A DNA stretch of 14,504 bases from Pseudomonadota bacterium (GCA_020161965.1 JAIUNH010000037.1:1-14504), one strand, 5' to 3'. Positions 1 to 6,387 are shown, counted from the stretch's first letter. The notes: generated from the sequence alone by a model not told the origin. Translations and numbers: made by a program.

Positions 1-505
1 CGGGCCCGCGAATGACGATGCGGAAAATGCCGGGAATGGTTTGCGCTTCGCTCCAGGCGGATTCGTCGGCGGGCACGCGCAGCACTTGCGTGTGGCGTTC
101 CAATCGCCCCGGCGGGCGCGGCAAGCCGAAACCGCCGATCGCGAGTTCGCTGGAAACGCCGAAGCCCGGCCCCAGCGCTTCGGCGATGATGCGTTCCAGG
201 CGCGCGGCACGCCCGCGCGCGGGCCGCGGATCGGGCGGCACTTCCAGCGTTTGCGACCATTCGAGGTCGAGATGCTCGGTCTCCGCGCGTTTTTCGAGAT
301 ACGCGGCGCGGGCACCTTGCGGCCGCGCGAACGTATCGCGTGCGATTTCGACGGTGGCTTCGGCAAGCCAAGGGGCGGCGTATAGCCGGAATTCGGTCGG
401 CCGCAGCAGCAGCGCCAGACCGACGGAAACGAGCTGAGCGGCGACGAGACCGACGATCGCGACCAGCGCGATGCGGCCCGCGATGCCGTCGAACAGGCCC
501 TTCAC
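1..505 (-). CDS. Sensor histidine kinase, N-terminal part (runs off the window)
   Basis: This gene follows the response regulator on the minus strand. I start it at a GTG at 505-503, which overlaps the regulator's TGA (GTGA), giving tight translational coupling. The visible 168 residues begin MKGLFDGIAGRIALVAIVGL. A hydrophobic segment at about residues 10-35 is a membrane anchor. The following 130 or so residues look like a sensor region outside the cytoplasm and have no recognisable motif. The HAMP, DHp and ATPase domains would lie left of base 1 and are not seen. The kinase call therefore rests on the membrane-anchored N-terminus and on the coupling to an OmpR-type regulator. By position it is the cognate partner of that regulator and may sense envelope state, given the Spy-like gene on the other side. 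Confidence 0.75.
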   Translation of the reverse strand, partial: MKGLFDGIAGRIALVAIVGLVAAQLVSVGLALLLRPTEFRLYAAPWLAEATVEIARDTFARPQGARAAYLEKRAETEHLDLEWSQTLEVPPDPRPARGRAARLERIIAEALGPGFGVSSELAIGGFGLPRPPGRLERHTQVLRVPADESAWSEAQTIPGIFRIVIRGP

Positions 506-1221
506 GCCCGTGTCTCGACGTCGGCGGCGAACAGGTACCCGCCGTTGCGCACGGTGCGGATGATTTCGGGTTTCGCGGGATCGGGTTCGATCTTGCGGCG
601 CAAGCGCATCACCGCCACGTCGATCGAACGGTCGAACAGTTGCGCCTGACGGCCGCGCGCGAGGTCGAGCAATTGTTCGCGCGACAGCGTGCGTTGCGGG
701 CGCTCGACGAAAGCGATCAGCAGATCGATCTCGGCGTCGGTCGTGGGCACCAGCGCGCTATCGGGCCGGCGAAGCTCCCGCCGTGCCGCGTCCAATGTCC
801 AGCCCGCGAATTGGAAGATGCGCGCTTTGACATCCGGTTCCTGGCGTTCGCCCGCCCGGCGTAAGACCGCGCGCACGCGCGCCAGCAATTCGCGCGGATT
901 GAAGGGCTTGGGCAGATAATCGTCGGCGCCGATCTCCAGGCCCACGATGCGATCTGTTTCCTCGCCGCGCGCGGTCAGCATGACGATCGGAATGCGGTCT
1001 TGCGCGCGCAAGCGCCGCGCGAAGGACAAGCCGTCCTCGCCCGGCATCATCAGGTCGAGAACGACGAGCTCGAATTTTCCCGCACCCAATGCGGTCTCGG
1101 CTTCGCGCACGTCCTTCGCTTCGGTCGTGCGGAAACCGTTCTCGGTCAGGAAGCGCGAGACGAGTCGGCGGATTTCGCGATCGTCGTCGACGACGAGGAT
1201 ATGCGGCGTGCGTTGCGTCAT
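502..1221 (-). CDS. OmpR-family two-component response regulator
   Basis: A 239-residue DNA-binding response regulator of the usual OmpR/PhoB length. The receiver domain spans about residues 7-120, with the acidic pocket D12-D14, the phospho-acceptor D56 in VLDLMMPG, the switch residue T82 and the conserved K104 in the KPF motif. The C-terminal winged helix spans about 135-235, including TTDAEIDLL, the recognition-helix region around RSIDVAVMRLRRKIE, and the wing ending in RTVRNGGYLF. It acts in the cytoplasm as a transcription factor phosphorylated by the kinase that overlaps its stop codon. The start is ATG 1221; no strong Shine-Dalgarno sequence is visible before it. It is divergent from a Spy/CpxP-like gene, as cpxR is from cpxP, but the sequence does not identify it as CpxR itself, so no symbol is given. 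Confidence 0.95.
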   Translation of the reverse strand: MTQRTPHILVVDDDREIRRLVSRFLTENGFRTTEAKDVREAETALGAGKFELVVLDLMMPGEDGLSFARRLRAQDRIPIVMLTARGEETDRIVGLEIGADDYLPKPFNPRELLARVRAVLRRAGERQEPDVKARIFQFAGWTLDAARRELRRPDSALVPTTDAEIDLLIAFVERPQRTLSREQLLDLARGRQAQLFDRSIDVAVMRLRRKIEPDPAKPEIIRTVRNGGYLFAADVETRA

Positions 1222-1262
1222 GCGTCGATCATATCGCCGCGACGCAGCTTCGCCGACAGGTC

Positions 1263-1307
1263 GTAACCCGGCGTTACAAACACGGATACATGGTTATGCG
1301 ACGTTAC
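1263..1307. promoter_or_regulatory. Candidate response-regulator operator: phased GTTAC repeats
   Basis: The 185-bp gap between the divergent regulator and Spy-like genes holds GTAAC (1263-1267) and GTTAC (1273-1277) as an inverted pair with a 5-bp spacer. GTTAT (1293-1297) and a second GTTAC (1303-1307) follow. The half-sites at 1273, 1293 and 1303 are 20 and 10 bp apart, so they lie on one helical face. GATAC at 1285-1289 may be a degenerate copy. OmpR-family regulators commonly bind tandem half-sites about 10-11 bp apart. Assignment to this regulator is inferred from position and spacing. Confidence 0.45.
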
Positions 1308-1406
1308 ATATACGGGGGCTGCGGTCATGCGAAGAAATCCGCCGGTCATCGCGGGGCCTCAATCCAAGCCGATAACGGCGTCGTCCGCAATCCACAACGG
1401 AGACGC

Positions 1407-1871
1407 ATGATGAAGAAGCCCATCCTCCTCGCCCTCGCCGGTCTTGCCGTCGCGCTGCCGGCCTTCGCCCAGCAACCGCCCGCCGGCGGTCCCGCACCCG
1501 ATCGCGCGAAACGCGGATTCGAACGCATGTGCGCGGATGCCGACGCGCGCATCGCCTCGCGTCTCGCCTATGTCGAAGCGAAAGTGAAGCCGACGACCGC
1601 ACAACGTTCGGCGTGGGAAAGTTTCGCGCGCGACAGCCGTGCCGCGAGCGAGCCCATGAAGCGCCTGTGCGACAATCCGCCCGCACAGGCTTCGCGCAAC
1701 GATGCGGCGGCACAGATGGCGCGGCGCGAAACTTTCGCGCAAGCCATGGTGTCGTCGCTCGCCGTGTTGCGACCGGCGGTCGAACGCTTCCAGGCCGTGC
1801 TCGACGACGCGCAGAAATCGGCCTTGGCCGAAGCGCTGTCGCCGCGCCGGATGATGCGTCCGCACCGCTAA
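1407..1871 (+). CDS. Secreted Spy/CpxP-family (LTxxQ-type) periplasmic protein
   Basis: A 154-residue protein starting at ATG 1407, with GGAGA just upstream. It opens with a clear signal peptide, MMKKPILLALAGLAVALPAF, with predicted cleavage after AFA before QQPP. The mature part is helical and charged, with two cysteines (in MCADAD and RLCDNP). It has LTxxQ-like segments: TTAQRSAW in the first half and LDDAQKSAL near the end. This is the layout of alphaproteobacterial Spy/CpxP relatives, which act in the periplasm as small ATP-independent chaperones or as feedback modulators of envelope-stress kinases. The gene is divergent from an OmpR-type regulator and kinase, so it is probably a target of that system and may feed back on the kinase; that role is inferred. 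A strong terminator follows 19 bases after the stop, so it is probably monocistronic. Confidence 0.8.
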   Translation: MMKKPILLALAGLAVALPAFAQQPPAGGPAPDRAKRGFERMCADADARIASRLAYVEAKVKPTTAQRSAWESFARDSRAASEPMKRLCDNPPAQASRNDAAAQMARRETFAQAMVSSLAVLRPAVERFQAVLDDAQKSALAEALSPRRMMRPHR

Positions 1872-1890
1872 GGTCGATCGATCACGACGA

Positions 1891-1925
1891 CGGGCGGGAT
1901 CTTTCAGGGTCCCGCCCGAATTTTT
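1891..1925 (+). terminator. Rho-independent terminator of the Spy-like gene
   Basis: A perfect 9-bp stem, CGGGCGGGA (1891-1899) against TCCCGCCCG (1910-1918), has a 10-base loop and is followed by AA and five T (1921-1925). It lies 19 bases past the stop codon of the Spy-like gene. Confidence 0.9.
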
Positions 1926-1990
1926 ACCGCTCTCGCAACGGGGGAATTTTCCGGCGTATACTTTTGGCGTCCGCGAACGAATCGAAGCGT

Positions 1991-2398
1991 ATGCCGAAGC
2001 AAGAATCCAAATCCGAGCAATACTTGGCCAAGGCCAAACGCTTTCGCGACCGCGCGGCGGGGTTTCGCCACACGCTGGCGCGCAAGGACCTGACCAAGCA
2101 CCATCGCGAGGAATTGTCGACGATGGTCGCAAATCTCGAAGGGGCGGCGCGTCAGCTCGAAGCCATGGCCGGCGGCGCGCCGGTGGAACCCGCATTGAGT
2201 GCGGCCGAGGAAATCCGCCGCCTGCGCGCCACGGGAAAAATGGACCCCGCGCGGGCGGCCCTGATCCGCGACGCCCGCAATGTACGCAACGCCCGCGTGG
2301 CGATGCAGGTGCTGAACGCGGCCGCGGGCGTGCCCCCGGTCAGGCCCGCCGGAAAGCCCGCCATCATCGGAATTCCGCCGCGCAAGCGGGGGGCTTGA
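1991..2398 (+). CDS. Small basic protein of unknown function
   Basis: A 135-residue protein from ATG 1991. I do not recognise the family. It is rich in lysine, arginine and alanine and looks mostly helical up to about residue 115. The N-terminal half has a long amphipathic stretch (KAKRFRDRAAGFRHTLARKD, then LSTMVANLEGAARQLEAMAG). The tail is proline-rich and basic, ending PRKRGA. There is no signal peptide or membrane segment, so it is probably cytoplasmic. The Shine-Dalgarno sequence is weak (GAAGCG). The frame stays open upstream to 1529 through the Spy-like gene in another frame, so the start is chosen because it lies after the terminator at 1891-1925. Its stop codon is embedded in the sigma-32 promoter of hsp20. 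It may be an ordinary lineage-specific gene; a DNA- or RNA-associated role is conceivable from its charge only. Confidence 0.6.
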   Translation: MPKQESKSEQYLAKAKRFRDRAAGFRHTLARKDLTKHHREELSTMVANLEGAARQLEAMAGGAPVEPALSAAEEIRRLRATGKMDPARAALIRDARNVRNARVAMQVLNAAAGVPPVRPAGKPAIIGIPPRKRGA

Positions 2399-2422
2399 TA
2401 CCCCCCGCCGGGACCGCCATAT
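2394..2422 (+). promoter_or_regulatory. Sigma-32 (RpoH) heat-shock promoter of hsp20
   Basis: CTTGATA at 2394-2400 matches the sigma-32 -35 consensus CTTGAAA with one change. After a 14-bp spacer, CGCCATAT at 2415-2422 matches the -10 consensus CCCCATNT with one change. The -35 overlaps the TGA of the preceding gene. The expected transcript starts near 2430, giving a leader of roughly 107 bases before the hsp20 ATG. Confidence 0.75.
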
Positions 2423-2429
2423 TTTCTGG

Positions 2430-2536
2430 AGGACGGGTCGCCTTTCGGGGGATCCGTCGCCCCGCAACGGGCCGCGAATGCGGCCGTAAAGGGGGTGCCG
2501 CCCAGTTTCGGGGGCGCTCCGGAAAGTGCGTACGAC
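2430..2536 (+). promoter_or_regulatory. Long structured 5' leader of hsp20 (possible RNA thermometer)
   Basis: About 107 GC-rich bases lie between the presumed start of transcription and the hsp20 ATG. A perfect hairpin pairs GGCCGC (2470-2475) with GCGGCC (2480-2485) around a GAAT tetraloop. Weaker pairings are GACGG with CCGTC near 2432-2457, and a GTGC/GCGC-based stem around 2495-2518 close to the weak GGAAAG ribosome site at 2521-2526. Alphaproteobacterial hsp20 leaders often carry ROSE-type thermometers. I do not see the canonical ROSE 3' motif, so this is only a possibility. Confidence 0.3.
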
Positions 2537-2998
2537 ATGTCGCGTTTGTCGATGTTCAATAATCCGCTGCTGCTCGGCTTCGACGAGTTCGAGCGCACGC
2601 TCGACCGCATCGCCAAGCATGGCGGCGACGGTTACCCGCCTTACAACATCGAACAGATCGGCGAGAACGGCCTGCGCATCACGCTGGCCGTCGCCGGGTT
2701 CACCACCGACGATCTCGTGCTGTCGCTCGAAGGCAATCAGCTCGTCGTGCGCGGCAAGCAGGTCGACGACGGCAATCGCGTCTTCATCCATCGCGGCATC
2801 GCTGCCCGGCAATTCCAGCGCAGCTTCGTGCTCGCCGACGGAATCGAAGTGCTCGGCTCCTCGCTCGACAACGGCTTGCTGCATATCGATCTCGCGCGCC
2901 CGCTTCCCGAAGCCAAGGCGCGGCGCATCGAAATCAAAAGCGGGGCGACCGAGACCGCGCGCCGCCCGACGATTGACGTTTCCGGTAAGGAGGGCTGA
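2537..2998 (+). CDS. Hsp20 / alpha-crystallin small heat-shock protein
   Basis: A 153-residue small heat-shock protein. It is an ATP-independent holdase that binds unfolding proteins in the cytoplasm. The alpha-crystallin domain runs from about YPPYNIEQIGENGLRITLAV (near residue 34) through LSLEGNQLVVRGKQ and RQFQRSFVLADGIEV to NGLLHIDLARPLPE. The NGLL element at about 112-115 is the family's A-x-x-n-G-v-L region, and RRIEIKSG closes the fold. I chose ATG 2537 (MSRLSMFNN) because the conserved part begins soon after; a GTG at 2495 would add 14 unlike residues inside the structured leader. Transcription probably comes from the sigma-32 promoter at 2394-2422. The next gene (DUF1150) starts 4 bases after the stop, and its Shine-Dalgarno sequence lies inside this gene's last codons, so the two are co-transcribed. 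Confidence 0.93.
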   Translation: MSRLSMFNNPLLLGFDEFERTLDRIAKHGGDGYPPYNIEQIGENGLRITLAVAGFTTDDLVLSLEGNQLVVRGKQVDDGNRVFIHRGIAARQFQRSFVLADGIEVLGSSLDNGLLHIDLARPLPEAKARRIEIKSGATETARRPTIDVSGKEG

Positions 2999-3001
2999 AG
3001 C

Positions 3002-3244
3002 ATGAGCGATCTTTCCACATTGCGCGCATTGTCGCCCGAGGCGTTCGCGGCGCTCGGCCAGCAAGGCATCGCCTATGTCCGCCGCACGGACGAGGCGGGT
3101 GAAGCCCAATCCGGCGAACAAGGCCCCGCGTCGATCTACGCGATCCATTCCGCGGTGGGCGAACGCATCGGCGCCGCCCCGTCGCGCGATCTCGCTTTCG
3201 CCGCGATCCGCCAGCACGGGCTGGAGCCGCTCGACGTGCATTGA
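3002..3244 (+). CDS. DUF1150 family protein paired with Hsp20
   Basis: An 80-residue protein matching the DUF1150 pattern known from alphaproteobacteria: LSPEAFAALGQQGIAYVRR at the start, YAIHSAVGERIG in the middle, and DLAFAAIRQHGLEPLDVH at the end. There is no signal peptide, so it is cytoplasmic. The molecular function of the family is not known. Its repeated co-occurrence downstream of hsp20 suggests a heat-shock or protein-quality role. A near-consensus Shine-Dalgarno sequence, AAGGAGG (2987-2993), lies 8 bases before ATG 3002, inside the end of hsp20, so translation is expected to be efficient and the genes coupled. A 7-bp hairpin (GAGCGGC/GCCGCTC, 3243-3261) begins on the stop codon, and a true terminator follows at 3304-3332. 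Confidence 0.88.
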   Translation: MSDLSTLRALSPEAFAALGQQGIAYVRRTDEAGEAQSGEQGPASIYAIHSAVGERIGAAPSRDLAFAAIRQHGLEPLDVH

Positions 3245-3303
3245 GCGGCGTAAAGCCGCTCGGCGCGCATTAAGCGCAAGGGCGCCAAACCGGCGAATAC
3301 GGA

Positions 3304-3332
3304 AAGGGGTCCGCGCAGGCGGGCCCCTTTTT
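3304..3332 (+). terminator. Rho-independent terminator of the hsp20-DUF1150 operon
   Basis: An 11-bp stem with one G-T pair, AAGGGGTCCGC (3304-3314) against GCGGGCCCCTT (3319-3329), has a GCAG loop and ends in a five-T run (3328-3332). It lies 60 bases after the DUF1150 stop codon. Confidence 0.92.
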
Positions 3333-3369
3333 CATTGGCGCCGCCTTAAATCGTGCGCCGAAATTTTTC

Positions 3370-3397
3370 TTGCGCGCAAAAGTAGATGTTCTATATT
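3370..3397 (+). promoter_or_regulatory. Candidate sigma-70 promoter for genes A-B
   Basis: TTGCGC (3370-3375), a 16-bp spacer and TATATT (3392-3397). This is the best sigma-70-like pair in the gap. It would give a leader of about 245 bases before gene A, including both palindromes. Confidence 0.4.
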
Positions 3398-3484
3398 CAT
3401 TCTATCGGCCTCCGGCGAGCCAGGAATTCCCGTCTAGCCGTTGCCGTTCCGAACGCGCAGTACTCTCGCGAAGCATGAAATCCT

Positions 3485-3505
3485 GGCGAATTGGGCCAAA
3501 TCGCC
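3485..3505. repeat. Imperfect 21-bp palindrome, possible operator
   Basis: Arms GGCGAATTGG (3485-3494) and CCAAATCGCC (3496-3505) match in 9 of 10 positions around a single central G. TCCT and AGGA flank it at slightly uneven distances. It may be a dimeric repressor site or a transcript hairpin; no T-run follows. Confidence 0.45.
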
Positions 3506-3580
3506 GGGCAGGATTCTTCGCGGCCCCGCATGAGAACATTATAGGTACTTTTGCGGCAATATGCATAAGGAACGGTAGCG

Positions 3581-3596
3581 GAAATTCATGAATTTC
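3581..3596. repeat. Perfect 16-bp palindrome upstream of gene A
   Basis: GAAATTCATGAATTTC is its own reverse complement over all 16 bases and lies 55 bases before the ATG of gene A. It is AT-rich in a GC-rich context, which suggests a regulator binding site. No regulator can be named. Confidence 0.5.
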
Positions 3597-3651
3597 TGAC
3601 CCCGCCGGACGGCCGGAACCGCAACGCCGTTCCGCCATCGAGGGGTCCACA

Positions 3652-4356
3652 ATGTCCGCGCCGCAACCGCCCGAACCGCATCCGCGTCTGACCGAAGCCT
3701 TGCTGCACGCCTTGTCCGCCGCGACGGGAGGGCGGCCGGGCGATGCCGTCATCGCCGCCGCCGGCGCATTGGCGTTGGGCCGCTTGCGGCTGGTGCCGGC
3801 ACAGGAACCCAAACTGCGTTGTGCGCTGGCCGATGCCGCACGCGCCGCGCGCGTGGGCGAAATTCCGTTGGGTGACGGGCGCGTGCTGATTCCCGATCTC
3901 GATGGCGTATTCGGGAAAGACGATTTTCGCGACGACGAATCCGCCGGCGTGCGCGCCTTGCTGCTGGCGCGCGCCACTTTGGAAACCGATGCGGGCAAAC
4001 GCGCTTTGGCGAAGGCCGAGCGAAGGCGCCTCGCCGCGATCGGCGCGCGCGTGCGTCTCATGCTCGCGCAAGCCGCCCCGTGGAGCTGGCACGCGATCGA
4101 CTCGCTTGCCGGGCAACTCGAACTCGCCACGCATTTCCACGCATTGCCGCGTCACGCGCACAGTGAATTGGCCGCCGTACTAGCGCGTGGGGCCGTGCCC
4201 GACGCGGCGCGCTTCGATCTTGCGGCATTGCGCGCATTGGCGCGGCGGCACTCGCCCGTCTGGCCGCTTGCCGAAGGTTGGGCCGCGCGCGACGCGGCGC
4301 TGGACGCCGTCGCGTGGGATTTCGCACCCCACGAAACCGCGCGTCTGTCGGCGTGA
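3652..4356 (+). CDS. Gene A: degenerate paralogue of the lysozyme-like domain of gene B
   Basis: A 234-residue protein with no signal peptide or membrane segment. It aligns by eye with the N-terminal domain of gene B. DAGKRALAKAERRRL matches DAGKAALAEAEAAKF of B, and GQLELATHFHALP matches GQIELACHLHQFG of B. The motif region has decayed: the Glu of B (DAEGGPEG, E24) is Thr here (AATGGRPG, T25), and the QMDL of B (Q47-D49) is RLVP here. If the domain is a hydrolase, A is probably catalytically dead. It lacks the C-terminal peptidoglycan-binding-like part. The ATG at 3652 has GAGGGG 6-7 bases upstream. Gene B begins 15 bases after the stop, so the two form an operon. A could be a regulator, chaperone or decoy for B, or just a decaying duplicate. 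No known function is recognised. Confidence 0.7.
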   Translation: MSAPQPPEPHPRLTEALLHALSAATGGRPGDAVIAAAGALALGRLRLVPAQEPKLRCALADAARAARVGEIPLGDGRVLIPDLDGVFGKDDFRDDESAGVRALLLARATLETDAGKRALAKAERRRLAAIGARVRLMLAQAAPWSWHAIDSLAGQLELATHFHALPRHAHSELAAVLARGAVPDAARFDLAALRALARRHSPVWPLAEGWAARDAALDAVAWDFAPHETARLSA

Positions 4357-4371
4357 GGGGAGGGATCGAAC

Positions 4372-5574
4372 ATGACCGAAGATCGCTATCTGCTGGATCA
4401 CGATTTCGACGCCGTACTCGCCGAAGTGCTGGGCGATGCGGAAGGCGGGCCCGAAGGCCAAGTCGTCGCGGTCGACAATGCCGCCAGCGGCTTGTCGGCC
4501 GGGCGCTTCCAAATGGATCTCTCGCAACGCGCGGATCTGGCGGCACGTTTCGCGGCGATCGCGGTCGCCGAGAAGCTACCCGGTGCGGACGACGCGGCTT
4601 TGCTATCGGCGCGCACGCGCGATCTCACACGCGCCGAACGCGCCCGCGCGGTGGCGCTCGGGTGCTCGATCCTCGCGACAGATGCGGGCAAGGCCGCGTT
4701 GGCCGAAGCCGAGGCCGCGAAATTCGCGGAGCTGCGCGCCGCCGTGCGGCGCGTGGCGCGCGAGGCGGGGCCGGGTGCCCGCGATTTCCTCGCGGGGCTG
4801 CGCGGGCAGATCGAACTCGCCTGCCATCTGCATCAATTCGGCACCGGCAATATCCGTAAGCTGCAAGCGTATTTGCGCGGGGATGCGGTCGCGTTCGAGT
4901 TTCCGGGGGCGCCGCCCGAACCGCCGGTCGCACCGCGCGATCCGTTGGATGTCGCGGGGTTTCGCGAGTTCCGTGCCGCCACGCGCTGGGGACGCGAATT
5001 TCCCCGCGCGCGCGAATCGCGCGATCTGCGCGTCGATCGCGCTTTCGCGCGTGTGGCCAAACGGCTGGGGATTGGCGGCGGGCCGGGCGATCCGACGGCC
5101 GAAATGCCGCGCTTGTTGCGCCGCGCCTTCGCCCGCGCCGTGCGCGACGATCGCCTGCCCGGCGCCGTGCGCCGCTTGCAGCGTTTGCTCGTCCGGCTCA
5201 ATCGCATGGCCGACAGCGTGGTGGCGCCGCCACCTTTGGCGGTGGACGGGAAATGGGGGCCGCAATCGCGCGCCGCGTTGGCGCGCGCTATCGATCGGCA
5301 TGGGGCGGAGGAGGTGGGGCGGCGCTTCGCGATGGATGCGGCCGACGAAGCCTTGCGCAGCGAAGGCAAGCGGCCGGGGATTGGTGCTATCGGGCGCGCT
5401 TACGCGATCCTCGCCGATCTGGGGCCCGCCGCTCCGCACGCGATTGCGATGGCGATGGGGGCGAAAGATGCGGCCGACGCGAAAGCGGCCTTCGCCAAAG
5501 CCGCGGCGCAATTCATGCCGGGCGAGATTTTCGCCTCGCTCGCTGCCGCCCCCGAATGGCGGGGCGTGCGATGA
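4372..5574 (+). CDS. Gene B: putative lysozyme-like peptidoglycan hydrolase with peptidoglycan-binding-like C-terminus
   Basis: A 400-residue protein from ATG 4372, with GGGGAGGG upstream. The N-terminal domain (about 1-175) has E24 in DAEGGPEG, then SGLSAGRFQMDLSQR (39-53). An E-x-G followed by a G-x-S-x-G-x-x-Q-M-D segment is reminiscent of lysozyme-fold enzymes, with E24 and D49 as candidate catalytic residues. GQIELACHLHQFG (145-157) is a second motif shared with genes A and C. Near the C-terminus, LAVDGKWGPQSRAALARAID (about 289-308) resembles the DGxxGPxT repeat of peptidoglycan-binding domains and matches gene C. No signal peptide is present, so a substrate in the wall would need a non-Sec route such as type VI secretion or lysis. 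It follows gene A by 15 bases and converges on four secreted paralogues. The hydrolase role is inferred; no family was matched formally. Confidence 0.65.
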   Translation: MTEDRYLLDHDFDAVLAEVLGDAEGGPEGQVVAVDNAASGLSAGRFQMDLSQRADLAARFAAIAVAEKLPGADDAALLSARTRDLTRAERARAVALGCSILATDAGKAALAEAEAAKFAELRAAVRRVAREAGPGARDFLAGLRGQIELACHLHQFGTGNIRKLQAYLRGDAVAFEFPGAPPEPPVAPRDPLDVAGFREFRAATRWGREFPRARESRDLRVDRAFARVAKRLGIGGGPGDPTAEMPRLLRRAFARAVRDDRLPGAVRRLQRLLVRLNRMADSVVAPPPLAVDGKWGPQSRAALARAIDRHGAEEVGRRFAMDAADEALRSEGKRPGIGAIGRAYAILADLGPAAPHAIAMAMGAKDAADAKAAFAKAAAQFMPGEIFASLAAAPEWRGVR

Positions 5575-5585
5575 GCGCGCGGGCT

Positions 5586-5630
5586 TCATTTCGGCGGGCG
5601 GTGGTCGCGGATCTCGGCCTCGTCGGCACC
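5586..5630 (-). pseudogene. Duplicated remnant of the P4 3' end
   Basis: These 45 bases match 7800-7844, the last codons of gene P4, at 41 of 45 positions and in the same orientation. The minus strand encodes GADEAEIRDHRPPK and a TGA, against GAYEAEIRDHRPPK in P4. Similarity stops on both sides. The remnant is in frame with gene P1 and is separated from P1's TAG by a short stretch that begins with ATG (5651-5649), so a 21-codon frame remains. It is the scar of a lost or duplicated P4-like gene that once converged on gene B. Confidence 0.75.
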
Positions 5631-5651
5631 CTGGGCTCGCGTGCGAGTCAT

Positions 5652-6377
5652 CTAGCGCCCTTCATTCCGGGCAGCGGCATGCGATTGGCAGGGAAAGCTC
5701 CTCCAGACCGAAGCGGGAAAGTCGGCGACCAACTTGCACATGCAGCGCCCGAAAATATTGTAGTGCCAGGCGGATACCGATATGCGCGTCGAGTAGGCGC
5801 GAGGCTCGCCCGAGGGCAATGTCAGAACGATACGATTGTCGCCTTTCTCGATCTCGCTCGTGAACCAGATGTAGTCGTCGCTGGAGATTTTGGAAATTCG
5901 CTGACTTGCCTTGATCCAGCCGTTTCGATCGATCGGTGCGATCTGCCAATCGACCGTCGGTCCGACGGCGCGGATATCAAGGACGGGCCTGTCGATAGCG
6001 ACGGGCCTCCCATTCGGACCGTCGAGATAGCGAAGGCGGAAGAAAAAGGTCCCCGTCCCGGGCTCGCCCGCTTTCGGCCGAATTCGCTCGATGCCGAGTT
6101 CGATTGCTTGCGGGCCGCCGCCATCTCCAACCTCAAAGCGCGCGAATTGCGTGCAGCGTTGCGGAGTGCCATCCGAAAAGTTCGCCGCCCGCACGATCTC
6201 GTCGCCATCGGTGCGTATGTACGGATAGCCCTTGCCGATGGCGCGCGGGTCGCCCGCATGATTTCGCAGCGGATTGGTGGCGTCCATCCACTCCAATTGC
6301 GCTTCGGCGCTGCCGGTGAAGCAGGCGAACAGCGCAACAACAAGCGCGCGGCCAAAGTTCGATTCAAAAGCCCTCAT
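5652..6377 (-). CDS. P1: secreted protein of a four-member paralogous family (candidate immunity protein)
   Basis: A 241-residue protein from ATG 6377 (MRAFESNFGR). The signal peptide is ALVVALFACFTGSAEA with cleavage before QLEW, so it is exported to the periplasm. The core resembles P3 closely: QRCTQFARFEVGDGG, FFFRLRYLDG, GPTVDWQIAPIDRNGWIKAS and VLTLPSGEP. A C-terminal CMCK and a final FPC give three conserved cysteine positions, suggesting disulfides. I recognise no named family. P1 is last in the minus-strand run P4-P3-P2-P1 and converges on gene B, with 77 bases between the stops. A Sec-exported small protein beside a putative wall hydrolase without a signal peptide fits a periplasmic immunity protein. 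A lysozyme inhibitor or an unrelated envelope protein is also possible. Compared with P3 it has a 10-residue tail beyond the last cysteine. Confidence 0.72.
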   Translation of the reverse strand: MRAFESNFGRALVVALFACFTGSAEAQLEWMDATNPLRNHAGDPRAIGKGYPYIRTDGDEIVRAANFSDGTPQRCTQFARFEVGDGGGPQAIELGIERIRPKAGEPGTGTFFFRLRYLDGPNGRPVAIDRPVLDIRAVGPTVDWQIAPIDRNGWIKASQRISKISSDDYIWFTSEIEKGDNRIVLTLPSGEPRAYSTRISVSAWHYNIFGRCMCKLVADFPASVWRSFPCQSHAAARNEGR

Positions 6378-6387
6378 ATCCCATTCC

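Larger units (their letters stand above)
3333..3651. other. 319-bp non-coding region upstream of gene A
   Basis: I see no gene here. It is noticeably more AT-rich than its surroundings. It contains a candidate promoter (3370-3397), an imperfect 21-bp palindrome (3485-3505), a perfect 16-bp palindrome (3581-3596) and a CGGAAC/GTTCCG inverted repeat (3614-3619 with 3629-3634). Short open frames across it have no convincing ribosome site. It looks like the control region for A and B. Confidence 0.6.

Noticed and set aside
12..437. Plus-strand frames over the sensor kinase region
   Set aside because: They are arginine-rich shadows of the minus-strand kinase, which overlaps the regulator by GTGA and has a clear membrane segment.
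2495..2536. GTG 2495 as the hsp20 start
   Set aside because: The added 14 residues (MPPSFGGAPESAYD) are unlike Hsp20 proteins and come from the structured leader. ATG 2537 gives a normal N-terminus, although its ribosome site is weak.
3333..3651. Possible tRNA, small RNA or CRISPR in the long gap
   Set aside because: I found no cloverleaf, no regularly spaced repeats and no convincing promoter-terminator pair for a separate RNA.
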